A DNA stretch of 64,000 nucleotides from Comamonas sp. GB3 AK4-5 (GTDB taxonomy: Bacteria; Pseudomonadota; Gammaproteobacteria; Burkholderiales; Burkholderiaceae_C): the NCBI RefSeq assembly GCF_041320665.1, contig NZ_CP166730.1, positions 3,472,001-3,536,000 on the forward strand. The letters run 5' to 3'. Position 1 is the stretch's first letter; the number at the start of each line of letters is the position of its first letter. Under the pieces are notes generated by a model. The model ran no database searches. It was not told the DNA's origin and worked only from the letters and a program-made list of their open reading frames with translations. Below are positions 8,741-15,814 of the stretch, one piece after another. Made by a program: the position numbers and the translations under genes.

Positions 8741-9130
8741 ATGTCCGCAACACCTGCTTCTCTCCCCTCTTCCTCGCAGCAGCCCATGATTGCCGTGCTG
8801 TTTGAAGTCACTCTGCAGCCCACGCAGCGCCAGACCTATCTGGACCTGGCCACCCAACTGCGCGCCGAACTGGAAACCATGGAGGGCTTTGTCTCCATCG
8901 AGCGCTTTCAAAGCCTGGCGCATCCGGACAAGCTGCTGTCCCTGTCTTTCTGGCAGGACGAGGCCGCCGTGGCCCGCTGGCGTGCCCGTCCGGAGCACCG
9001 CAGCGCCCAGGCTGCGGGCCGCCACAGCGTGTTCAGCGACTACCGCCTGCGCGTGGCCGCCGTGCTGCGCGACTACGGCCTGCACGAGCGCGCACAGGCA
9101 CCCGCCGACGCCCGCACCGTGCATGGTTAA
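8741..9130 (+). CDS. Antibiotic biosynthesis monooxygenase (ABM) domain protein
   Basis: 129 residues (114 if starting at 8786, MIAVLFEV). A single ferredoxin-like ABM domain is seen: IAVLFEVTLQP strand, ETMEGFVSIERFQS, LLSLSFWQDEAAVARWR and a final helix. Members act as cofactor-free oxygenases or haem-degrading enzymes, but many have no known role. It is divergent from the ArsR-like regulator, separated by about 75 bases, which suggests regulation by it. Confidence 0.8.
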   Translation: MSATPASLPSSSQQPMIAVLFEVTLQPTQRQTYLDLATQLRAELETMEGFVSIERFQSLAHPDKLLSLSFWQDEAAVARWRARPEHRSAQAAGRHSVFSDYRLRVAAVLRDYGLHERAQAPADARTVHG

Positions 9131-9153
9131 GCGACCTGCCAAGCCCGCCTGGT

Positions 9154-9182
9154 TTGGCAATGGCGCAGAACACGGCTATAAT
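9154..9182 (+). promoter_or_regulatory. Sigma-70 promoter of rpsU
   Basis: TTGGCA (9154-9159), a 17-base spacer and a perfect TATAAT (9177-9182) lie about 125 bases upstream of rpsU, leaving a long untranslated leader containing a possible GGTTGTCCC-type stem. Confidence 0.8.
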
Positions 9183-9308
9183 GCTCGACTTTGCTGGCAA
9201 CCCCGTCCGCCATACTAGTTGATAGAGACGGGGACAACCGCTGTACATGGCTCTCAGGCCCGATCTTCCCGAGAACCCGCTGACAGCACAGATATATCTG
9301 GAAATTGA

Positions 9309-9521
9309 ATGACTACCATCCGCGTCAAAGAAAACGAACCCTATGAAGTTGCTCTGCGCCGCTTCAAGCGCACCATCGAAAAGCTGGGCCTGCTGACCGA
9401 CCTGCGCGCTCGCGAGTTCTACGAGAAGCCCACTGCCGAGCGCAAGCGCAAGAAGGCAGCTGCCGTGAAGCGTCACTACAAGCGCGTTCGCAGCATGCAA
9501 CTGCCCAAGAAGCTGTACTAA
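9309..9521 (+). CDS. rpsU: 30S ribosomal protein S21
   Basis: 70 residues, the usual length. The sequence begins [25 protein letters not shown] and has a basic tail ([15 protein letters not shown]) ending KKLY, all standard for S21 of the Burkholderiales. S21 binds the 30S platform near the anti-Shine-Dalgarno region. It has its own promoter and terminator, and the YqeY-family gene follows, a frequent arrangement. Confidence 0.98.
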   Translation: MTTIRVKENEPYEVALRRFKRTIEKLGLLTDLRAREFYEKPTAERKRKKAAAVKRHYKRVRSMQLPKKLY

Positions 9522-9561
9522 TCACAGCCTCTAGGTTCGCTGGCTTTTAAAACAAGCCACA

Positions 9562-9600
9562 AACCCGCGCTAGGGACGCCAAGCGCGGGTTTTTTGTTTT
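9562..9600 (+). terminator. Intrinsic terminator after rpsU
   Basis: AACCCGCGC ... GCGCGGGTT followed by TTTTGTTTTT, 40 bases beyond the rpsU stop codon. Confidence 0.9.
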
Positions 9601-9656
9601 TCGGCCACCGCTGGCGTGATTGTCCGGCGGTGACCTCCCACCCCAGGAGAGAAGTT

Positions 9657-10103
9657 ATGAGCCTCAAGGCCCAGATTACCGAAGACATGAAGACCGCCAT
9701 GCGTGCCAAGGACAGCGCACGCCTGGGCACCATCCGCCTGCTGCAGGCCGCGATGAAGCAAAAGGAAGTGGACGAGCGCGTGGAGCTGGACGATGTGGCC
9801 GTGGTTGCCATCGTCGACAAGCTGATCAAACAGCGCAAGGACTCCATCACCGCCTATGAAGGTGCCAACCGCCAGGACCTGGCCGATGTGGAAAAGGCCG
9901 AGATCGAGGTGCTCAAGGTCTATCTGCCCGAACGCATGAGCGAGGCGGAAATCACCGCTGCCGTGGCCGCCATCGTGGCCGGGCTGGGCGCCACCGGCCC
10001 CGGCGACATGGGCAAGGTCATGGGCGCCGTGAAGGCCCAACTGGCCGGCAAGGCCGATATGGGCCTGGTGTCTGCCGCCGTCAAGGCAGCGCTCTCCAAA
10101 TAA
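9657..10103 (+). CDS. GatB/YqeY-domain protein
   Basis: 148 residues, full length for the YqeY family (MSLKAQITEDMKTAMRAKD..., DKLIKQRKDSI, YLPERMSEAEI, GDMGKVMGAVKAQLAGKAD). The fold matches the tRNA-binding tail domain of GatB, so a role with tRNA or amidotransferase is often proposed but not established. AGGAG lies just ahead of the ATG. It sits between two strong terminators and so is probably transcribed from its own promoter in the rpsU intergenic region. Confidence 0.93.
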   Translation: MSLKAQITEDMKTAMRAKDSARLGTIRLLQAAMKQKEVDERVELDDVAVVAIVDKLIKQRKDSITAYEGANRQDLADVEKAEIEVLKVYLPERMSEAEITAAVAAIVAGLGATGPGDMGKVMGAVKAQLAGKADMGLVSAAVKAALSK

Positions 10104-10126
10104 GCGCTGTACTGCGACCGCTTCGA

Positions 10127-10149
10127 AAAGCACCTTCGGGTGCTTTTTT
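10127..10149 (+). terminator. Intrinsic terminator after the YqeY-family gene
   Basis: AAAAGCACC-TTCG-GGTGCTTTTTT, a compact tetraloop hairpin with a T run on one side and an A run on the other, so it may also act on leftward transcripts. Confidence 0.9.
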
Positions 10150-10179
10150 CATGCGTGCCTGCAGCCGGTGCGGCCAACC

Positions 10180-10974
10180 TCATTCCAGCTGGCGATACAC
10201 CGCCTCGGCCAGCAGCTGCAGCCGCTCGCGTGGCAAGGCTGCGCTGAGGGCATAGCCCTGGCGGCCATCGATCCAGTAAAAGAGCTGGCTTGCGCCATCG
10301 CTGGACCATTGGAACGCCACTGGAGCGACTGCGGCCTCGCCCGGCCGGGACAGCACCGACACATACAGCGTCACGCGCTGACCCGCGCCATCCTCGTACA
10401 TGAGCTGCGCCCGCGCCTGCCCGGTTTCACCGGGTAGCAAACGCCCGCCCATCAAATGAAAGCCCTGCGCATCCAGCACCGGGGCTTTGAGCTGCACCCC
10501 CAAGCGCTTGGACAGCCATTGCACCAAATGGGCCTGCTGCTGCGCGGCCACTTCGACCGGATGACGTTGCTCGGGAACATACACCGCATGGGCCGCAGCC
10601 GCCTCGTGCACAAACACCGGCAGCTGGGCTGCGGCCTGCATCGGTGCCATGGCCGTTTGCTGCCGACCCAGGCCATACCCCATACCCAATCCCATGCACA
10701 GCATCAGCCCCGCCGCCAGTGCATGCGGCCAGTGCCATTGCGATTGCACAGGGCTGCGCCGCAATGCACTGCGCAGCCGGGGCGGCACCGGCTCGTCCAG
10801 CAGCGGCGCATGCAAGGCCTGCAAACCGGCGCTCTGGGCCTGCAGGCCCGCCATGCGGGCTGCTTCTTCCGGGTGCTCGGCCAACCATTGCGCCACTGCT
10901 GCAGCGCTTTCAGGTGAGAGTTCACCATCCACCCAGGCATGGAGCATGGACTCATCGGGACGGCGGGTTGACAT
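10180..10974 (-). CDS. Membrane anti-sigma factor
   Basis: 264 residues. The N terminus (HAWVDGELSPESAAAVAQWLAEHPEEAARM) resembles the short helical zinc-finger-like anti-sigma domain seen in RskA/ChrR-type proteins, without the His-x3-Cys-x2-Cys pattern. One transmembrane segment lies near residues 87-105 (ALAAGLMLCMGLGMGYGLG), followed by a periplasmic domain. The gene follows the ECF sigma gene by 13 bases and starts at 10974, where AAGGAG precedes the ATG. By analogy it holds the sigma factor at the inner membrane until a periplasmic signal arrives. The signal is unknown. Confidence 0.85.
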   Translation of the reverse strand: MSTRRPDESMLHAWVDGELSPESAAAVAQWLAEHPEEAARMAGLQAQSAGLQALHAPLLDEPVPPRLRSALRRSPVQSQWHWPHALAAGLMLCMGLGMGYGLGRQQTAMAPMQAAAQLPVFVHEAAAAHAVYVPEQRHPVEVAAQQQAHLVQWLSKRLGVQLKAPVLDAQGFHLMGGRLLPGETGQARAQLMYEDGAGQRVTLYVSVLSRPGEAAVAPVAFQWSSDGASQLFYWIDGRQGYALSAALPRERLQLLAEAVYRQLE

Positions 10975-10987
10975 CACACACACTCCT

Positions 10988-11515
10988 TCATTTGACGGCC
11001 CTCAATGTGGGGGCGACAGGCCTCTCTCCCTCCATCAAGCGGCGCAATTGCTCGCGTGCCCGTGCCAACCGGGACATCACCGTGCCTATGGGCACATCCA
11101 GCATGGCGGCCGTCTCTGCATAGCTGAATTGTTCCATGGACACCAATAACAACACCTCACGCGCCTGCGACGGCAGGCACGCGAGGGCACGCTCCAGATC
11201 CAGCCGCAGCGACATGGCTGCCGTGGGGTCATGGCTGGGGCTGCAGGCCTCATCCCACTCAACCATGCGGTGCAGCCCCGTCTGTTGCCACTGGTTGGCA
11301 TAGAGGTTGTGCATCAAGGTCAGCAGCCAGCTGCGCAAGGCTTTTTGCACCGCTTCAGAAGAAGCCGCTTCGGGCGGACGCCACAGCCCCCATTTCAGGC
11401 AGGCCCGCTCCAATGTGTCTTGCACCAAATCATCCGCGCGGGCAGCATCGCCCAGCAGCACCCGCGCATAGCGGCGCAAGCGCGGGATATGGGCAATGGC
11501 GGCGTCGACATCCAC
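10988..11515 (-). CDS. ECF-type RNA polymerase sigma factor
   Basis: 175 residues, with region 2 (RRYARVLLGDAARADDLVQDTLERA) and region 4 (LPSQAREVLLLVSMEQFSYAETAAMLDVPIGTVMSRLARAREQLRR) as in ECF sigma factors. No extra C-terminal domain. It lies between a secreted-repeat lipoprotein gene (12 bases upstream) and the anti-sigma gene (13 bases downstream), so the three are probably one transcript. The sigma factor is expected to activate this operon. Confidence 0.92.
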   Translation of the reverse strand: MDVDAAIAHIPRLRRYARVLLGDAARADDLVQDTLERACLKWGLWRPPEAASSEAVQKALRSWLLTLMHNLYANQWQQTGLHRMVEWDEACSPSHDPTAAMSLRLDLERALACLPSQAREVLLLVSMEQFSYAETAAMLDVPIGTVMSRLARAREQLRRLMEGERPVAPTLRAVK

Positions 11516-11527
11516 GCGGCACCTTAC

Positions 11528-11917
11528 TCAGGGTTTGACCACATGCCAGGCGTTGTTCAGAAAGCCATCGCCCGTTTTGTCACCGGGCTTGGCATCCTTG
11601 GCCCAGTAGTAAAGCGGGCGCCCCTTGTAAGCCCATTGCTTGCTACCGTCGTCACGTGCCACCACGCTCCAGTCTGCGCTTGCGACTGCGTTTGCGGGCG
11701 CCATCAAGGGCGGCCAATTGCTGGCACAGCCGCCGTTGCACACGCTCTTGCCCGAGCCCACGGCATCTTTGTCAAAAACATAGAGCGTCATCTGGTTAGA
11801 CCCGACCAACACGCCATTCAAACTCGTGGCCGGAGAGGGCGCCGGCGTGATGGATGCGGTAGAGCAGGCCGCCAGCAGAGCGGATGCCAGGATGGTGAGG
11901 GAAGCGGTGCGAATCAT
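11528..11917 (-). CDS. Secreted-repeat lipoprotein (COG4315 type)
   Basis: 129 residues. A signal peptide ends in LLAAC (Cys18), so a lipoprotein is expected. The mature part has two copies of the short beta repeat of COG4315/PF03640: TLYVFDKD...CNGGCASNWPPL and QWAYKGRPLYYWAKDAKPGDKTGDG. Its function is not established; these proteins are often found with ECF sigma/anti-sigma pairs in this group. The paired cysteines CNGGC may form a disulphide. First gene of the operon. Confidence 0.88.
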   Translation of the reverse strand: MIRTASLTILASALLAACSTASITPAPSPATSLNGVLVGSNQMTLYVFDKDAVGSGKSVCNGGCASNWPPLMAPANAVASADWSVVARDDGSKQWAYKGRPLYYWAKDAKPGDKTGDGFLNNAWHVVKP

Positions 11918-11947
11918 GAGGTCTCTCCTTGAGGTTGACCTACGGTA

Positions 11948-11973
11948 AACAGTGCTGCGTGCCGTTTTATTCC
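11948..11973 (-). promoter_or_regulatory. Candidate ECF-type promoter for the lipoprotein/sigma operon
   Basis: On the minus strand GGAATAAA (11973-11966) is followed 18 bases after GGAAT by GTTTA. This resembles GGAA.../GTT ECF promoters, but spacing and sequence are only approximate. Confidence 0.35.
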
Positions 11974-11986
11974 ATGGACTGACAAA

Positions 11987-12898
11987 TTATTCGACCTGCG
12001 CAAAGTGCGCCTGCAAAAACTCCACGGCCACGCGCACCTTGGCGGAGCGGCTGAGACGGCTGGGGTAGACGGCCCAGATGTTCGCCTCCTGCGTCCAGGT
12101 CGGCAGCAGTTGCACCAGGCGCCCGGCCGCCAGATCGGCACGCACATCCCAGATGGAGCGCAGGACGATGCCATGGCCATCCATTGCCCATTGCACCGCC
12201 ATCTCCCCATTGTTGCTGGACAGCGGCCCCGTCACCTTGAGCGAGCGCTCTTCGGCCCCGGCGCGCAACTTCCACACGCCGAAGGGATGGTCGCGCTCCT
12301 TGATGACCAGGCAGTCGTGGGCAGACAGCTCGTCCACGCTGCGCGGCATGCCCTTGCGTGCCAGATAGGCCGGCGCGGCACACAGCACGCGGTGGTTGTC
12401 AGCCAGGCGCCGGGCAATCAGGTGCGGCGCAATCTCGTCGCCCACGCGCACATCCAGATCAAAGCCTTCGGCCGCCACATCCACAATGCGGTCAAACACC
12501 TCCAGCCGCAGCTGCAACCCAGGGTGACGCGCTATCAGTTGCGAGAGTGCTGGCGCCACCACATGGCGGCCAAAGCCAAAGCTGCTGCTCACCCGCAGCA
12601 GGCCGCGCGGCTCGCTGCGGGTGGTGCCCACGTCCTGCACCAGATGGTCTATGTCATCCAGAATGCGCTGCGCCCACTGGAACACACGCTCGCCCTCTTC
12701 CGTCACCGCCACCCGCCGCGTCGTACGGTGCAGCAGCTTCACCGCCAGCGCAGCCTCCAGCAGCCGGATGCGCTTGCTCACATAGGCCGGAGATACACCC
12801 AGCTCCTGGGCCGCCGCCGCAAAGCTGGCGCGGCGCACCACCACCAGCAGCACGCGCAGGTCTTCGGGCAAGACATGGGGTAAGGGCTTTTTCAACAC
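11987..12898 (-). CDS. LysR-family transcriptional regulator
   Basis: 303 residues. An N-terminal winged helix (EDLRVLLVVVRRASFAAAAQELGVSPAYVSKRIRLLEAALAVKLLHRTTRRVAVTEEG, shortened here in description) is followed by a periplasmic-binding-like effector domain. No ATG is in frame near the start; GTG at 12898 or TTG at 12895 must be used. It is divergent from the tartrate/D-malate dehydrogenase gene with 84 bases between, the classic layout for a LysR activator and its target. Effector is inferred to be tartrate, D-malate or a related hydroxy acid. Confidence 0.9.
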   Translation of the reverse strand: MLKKPLPHVLPEDLRVLLVVVRRASFAAAAQELGVSPAYVSKRIRLLEAALAVKLLHRTTRRVAVTEEGERVFQWAQRILDDIDHLVQDVGTTRSEPRGLLRVSSSFGFGRHVVAPALSQLIARHPGLQLRLEVFDRIVDVAAEGFDLDVRVGDEIAPHLIARRLADNHRVLCAAPAYLARKGMPRSVDELSAHDCLVIKERDHPFGVWKLRAGAEERSLKVTGPLSSNNGEMAVQWAMDGHGIVLRSIWDVRADLAAGRLVQLLPTWTQEANIWAVYPSRLSRSAKVRVAVEFLQAHFAQVE

Positions 12899-12929
12899 GG
12901 TATGTAAACAATCAAAGCACAGAGCAGGG

Positions 12930-12973
12930 ATTGTCTTCAATAAAGCGCAGGCCACAATGGAAGCATTGCCAAT
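12930..12973. promoter_or_regulatory. Candidate LysR operator sites in the divergent region
   Basis: Two inverted repeats share the half site ATTG/CAAT: ATTG-TCTT-CAAT (12930-12941) and CATTG-C-CAATG (about 12964-12974), between the regulator and the dehydrogenase starts. LysR proteins bind such interrupted dyads, but no alignment supports these two. Confidence 0.35.
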
Positions 12974-12982
12974 GGAGAAACC

Positions 12983-14071
12983 ATGTCCCAACCCAAGAAG
13001 ATTGCCGTGATCGCCGGCGACGGCATAGGCCGCGAAGTCATGCCCGAAGGCCTGCGTGCGCTGGAAGCGGCAGCCCAGCGCTTCGGCCTGCCGCTGGAGT
13101 TTCACCACTTTGACTGGGCGCACTGCGACTACTACGCCGCGCACGGAAAAATGATGCCGGATGACTGGAAGGCCCAGCTCGCGGGCATGGATGCCATCTT
13201 CTTCGGCGCCGTGGGCTGGCCCGCAACGGTGCCCGACCATGTCTCGCTGTGGGGTTCGCTGCTCAAGTTCCGCCGCGAATTCGACCAGTACATCAATCTG
13301 CGCCCGGTGCGCCTGTTCGAGGGCGTGCCCTGCCCGCTGGCGGGCCGCAAGCCAGGCGATATCGACTACTACGTGGTGCGCGAAAACACCGAGGGCGAGT
13401 ACACCTCCCTCGGCGGCATCATGTTCGAAGGCACGGACCGCGAGATCTGCATCCAGGAGTCGGTCTACAGCAAGCAAGGCTCCGAACGTCTGCTGAAATA
13501 CGCTTTCGATCTGGCCCAAAGCCGCAGCAAAAAACACGTGACCCTGGCCACCAAGAGCAATGGCATCGCCATCAGCATGCCCTGGTGGGACAAGCAGGCC
13601 GACGCCATGCACCGGCACTACCCCGAGGTGACGCTGGACAAGCAGCACATCGACATTCTCACGGCGCGCTTTGTGCTGCAGCCTGGCCGCTTTGACGTGG
13701 TGGCCGCCACCAATCTGTTTGGCGACATCCTCTCCGACCTGGGCCCTGCCACCACCGGCACCATAGGCCTGGCCCCCTCGGCCAACCTCAACCCCGAACG
13801 GAGCTTTCCCTCGCTCTTCGAGCCGGTGCACGGCTCGGCCCCCGACATCTACGGCCAAAACATTGCCAACCCCATTGCCATGGTCTGGTCCGGGGCCTTG
13901 ATGCTGGACTTTCTGGGGCACTCGCAAGGCCCCTGGCAAGCGGCGCACAATGCCATCGTCACGGCGATCGAGGACGTGATCAAAACCGGCCCCAAGACGC
14001 CAGACCTGGGTGGCAAGGCCAACACCACGCAGGTGGGCGAAGCGATTGCACAGCGGATTGCACAGGGCTGA
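12983..14071 (+). CDS. ttuC: Tartrate dehydrogenase / D-malate dehydrogenase
   Basis: 362 residues, full length for the isocitrate/isopropylmalate dehydrogenase superfamily, tartrate/D-malate branch. Visible: the N-terminal GDGIGREVMPEGL, the FGAVGWPATVPDH loop, substrate-binding Arg residues in KFRREFDQYINLRPV, VVRENTEGEY with the catalytic Tyr region, and NLFGDILSDLG for metal binding. It oxidises tartrate, D-malate or related 2-hydroxy acids with NAD. Divergent LysR regulator upstream; no tartrate transporter nearby. The exact substrate cannot be read from sequence alone. Confidence 0.88.
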   Translation: MSQPKKIAVIAGDGIGREVMPEGLRALEAAAQRFGLPLEFHHFDWAHCDYYAAHGKMMPDDWKAQLAGMDAIFFGAVGWPATVPDHVSLWGSLLKFRREFDQYINLRPVRLFEGVPCPLAGRKPGDIDYYVVRENTEGEYTSLGGIMFEGTDREICIQESVYSKQGSERLLKYAFDLAQSRSKKHVTLATKSNGIAISMPWWDKQADAMHRHYPEVTLDKQHIDILTARFVLQPGRFDVVAATNLFGDILSDLGPATTGTIGLAPSANLNPERSFPSLFEPVHGSAPDIYGQNIANPIAMVWSGALMLDFLGHSQGPWQAAHNAIVTAIEDVIKTGPKTPDLGGKANTTQVGEAIAQRIAQG

Positions 14072-14196
14072 ACAGGCCCGGGTGCCGGCTGTCCCTGGCT
14101 TTCCGAAGGACTGCTTTGTGTTTTGTCTGCGCCGGCTCTAGAAAGGGCTTTTGCCGTGCGCGGTGCCGCAGGCAATCTCCTCACAAGGAACCGGCC

Positions 14197-15273
14197 ATGG
14201 ATACAGAGCAGCTCCTGCAGTCCTTTCTGGAAGCCTCGCCCGGTGCGAACGCACTGGAGGGCAGCGCCCAGCAAAAAATCTTCTTCGCCGCCATCGCCCA
14301 GCTCAGTGGCGGCAGCCTGCGCCTGCCGCCACGCAGCCCCGACACCCAGCATGTGCTGCAGCTGCTGCACCAGCAATACGGCGAGCGATTGCAGCTGCAT
14401 GAGGTCTATGGCTTTGGCCTGGCACAAGACGCCTTCAAGGAAGAAGCCAAACGCCATTGGCGCACCACCGGCCATCTGCTGACACTGGACGCAATCACCC
14501 TGCTGTCCGTGCGCTGCCACGAGGATGGCGAAGCCGTGGTCCAGGTGCTGCAGGCCCCAGAGGCAGCAGCCCTGTGCAAAACGGTGCTGCAGGGCATGCT
14601 GGACCTGATGCAGCGCCACACCCACCAGTTGCAGCAGAGCTTCAATGCCTCGGCCTTCTTCAGCGACTACCGCCGTGTGCTGCCCCATGGCGGTGGATTC
14701 TTTCAGCTCCACACCCCGCGCGAGTTGGACGACTTTCACACCGTCACCGACCGCTACCGCATGTATTTGCTGGGCAAGCAGGGCATGCCCACTCACCTGA
14801 GCCGCTTTCTGGGCTGGAGCCAGGAAAGAGGGAGCCTGGCGCGCTTTGCCAGCGATTCCGGGGAAGTGGATGTCGATGCCTGCGATGTGCTGTTTTGCGC
14901 CGGGCTGCAGGAAGACCACCCCCGCCTGCTGAAGCTGGCCCAGCGCGCAGCGCGTCCCACCTCCTGGGCCTTGCGCCCACGCATCCACTACGACCCCTTC
15001 GACGCCTCTCCCTATAGCGTGGTGATCGAACAGGCCACGCACGGCCATCTGCGCGTGGACACCACCTGGGTCTACTTCGCCCAGCAGCGTGAAGCCCTGC
15101 ATTTTTGCGAACGCTATCGCGGCGCGCAGCCCGGCCTGCTGGAGACCGTGGACCCGCAGGATCTCACCGCCCTGGGCGTGACCAAGCTGGAAGGCGCTGC
15201 CCTGGGCAAGCTGCAAGGCGTGGCCCTGGCTCCCGAGCCCGCCCGCATGAGCTGGGGGAAAGTAGCCCCCTGA
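14197..15273 (+). CDS. Conserved-looking protein of unknown function (358 aa)
   Basis: I do not recognise a family. AAGGA lies seven bases before the ATG at 14197, supporting this start, and codon use matches neighbours, so the gene is probably real. The protein looks soluble, without signal peptide or membrane segments. It is rich in Gln/Leu/His helices in the first half, and has a DDFHTVTDRYRMYLLGKQGMPTHLSRFLGW block near the middle. The last residues (Val-Ala-Pro) and TGA stop come from a dispersed intergenic repeat, so the C terminus may be newly acquired. It follows the dehydrogenase by 125 bases. Confidence 0.7.
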   Translation: MDTEQLLQSFLEASPGANALEGSAQQKIFFAAIAQLSGGSLRLPPRSPDTQHVLQLLHQQYGERLQLHEVYGFGLAQDAFKEEAKRHWRTTGHLLTLDAITLLSVRCHEDGEAVVQVLQAPEAAALCKTVLQGMLDLMQRHTHQLQQSFNASAFFSDYRRVLPHGGGFFQLHTPRELDDFHTVTDRYRMYLLGKQGMPTHLSRFLGWSQERGSLARFASDSGEVDVDACDVLFCAGLQEDHPRLLKLAQRAARPTSWALRPRIHYDPFDASPYSVVIEQATHGHLRVDTTWVYFAQQREALHFCERYRGAQPGLLETVDPQDLTALGVTKLEGAALGKLQGVALAPEPARMSWGKVAP

Positions 15274-15322
15274 GTCTAGCTCCCCCCTGAGTCGCCTTCG
15301 GCGCCTTCCCCCAGGGGGACGG
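15264..15322. repeat. Dispersed GC-rich intergenic repeat, copy C
   Basis: CCCCCTGA occurs twice (15266-15273 and 15283-15290), followed by GTCGCCTTCGGCGCC and CCCCCAGGGGG. This is the reverse orientation of the GGCGC...CTCAGGGGG end seen at copies A, B, D and E. The first TGA ends the upstream gene. Confidence 0.7.
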
Positions 15323-15700
15323 CAGCCTTGACTGCGGGGCGGCCCTTGCAGGCTACCCTGACTTGGGCCACGCCAGTTTGAAGCAAGCTGGGCCTGAGCA
15401 AACACAGAAGTCCCTGTGGGCACGGCCTCCTTGCTCCGAGGGGGGCGGCAGCCTTGGCTGCGGGACGGCCCTTGCTGGCTGCCCTGACTTGGGCCACACC
15501 AGTTTGAAGCAAGCTGGGCCTGAGCAAACACAGAAGTCCCTGTGGACACGGCCTCCTTGCCCCGAGGGGGGAACGACAGCCTTGACTGAGGGCAGTCCAT
15601 GCTGCGGGGCGGCCGGCGTAGGCCCTTGCTGGCTGCCGCTGCCTTGGACAACGCCAGTTTTATGCGGCCTGGATCACAACAGGTCTTAACAGCATGCGAG
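15321..15700. repeat. 126-bp tandem repeat, two full copies and a decayed third
   Basis: Copy 1 starts at 15321 and copy 2 at 15447; they differ at about seven of 126 positions. Both contain TTGAAGCAAGCTGGGCCTGA and AAGTCCCTGTG. A third, diverged and partly rearranged copy follows from about 15574. Open frames crossing it are on both strands and look non-coding. The segment 15700-15814 up to the GGDEF/EAL gene stop shows nothing else. Confidence 0.85.
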
Positions 15701-15814
15701 CCATACCCTAGGGAACAAGCGCAGCTCTTCCGGGAAGGGGACGATGGCCTTGGCTACGGAGCGATCCTTGCTGGCCATCTCGCGCCTGGGCTGCGCCGGT
15801 TTATGCGGCCTGGC

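Noticed and set aside
11987-13948. A single 653-residue protein spanning the LysR gene and the region beyond
   Set aside because: The upstream part is the antisense of the tartrate/D-malate dehydrogenase; the LysR domain begins near 12898.
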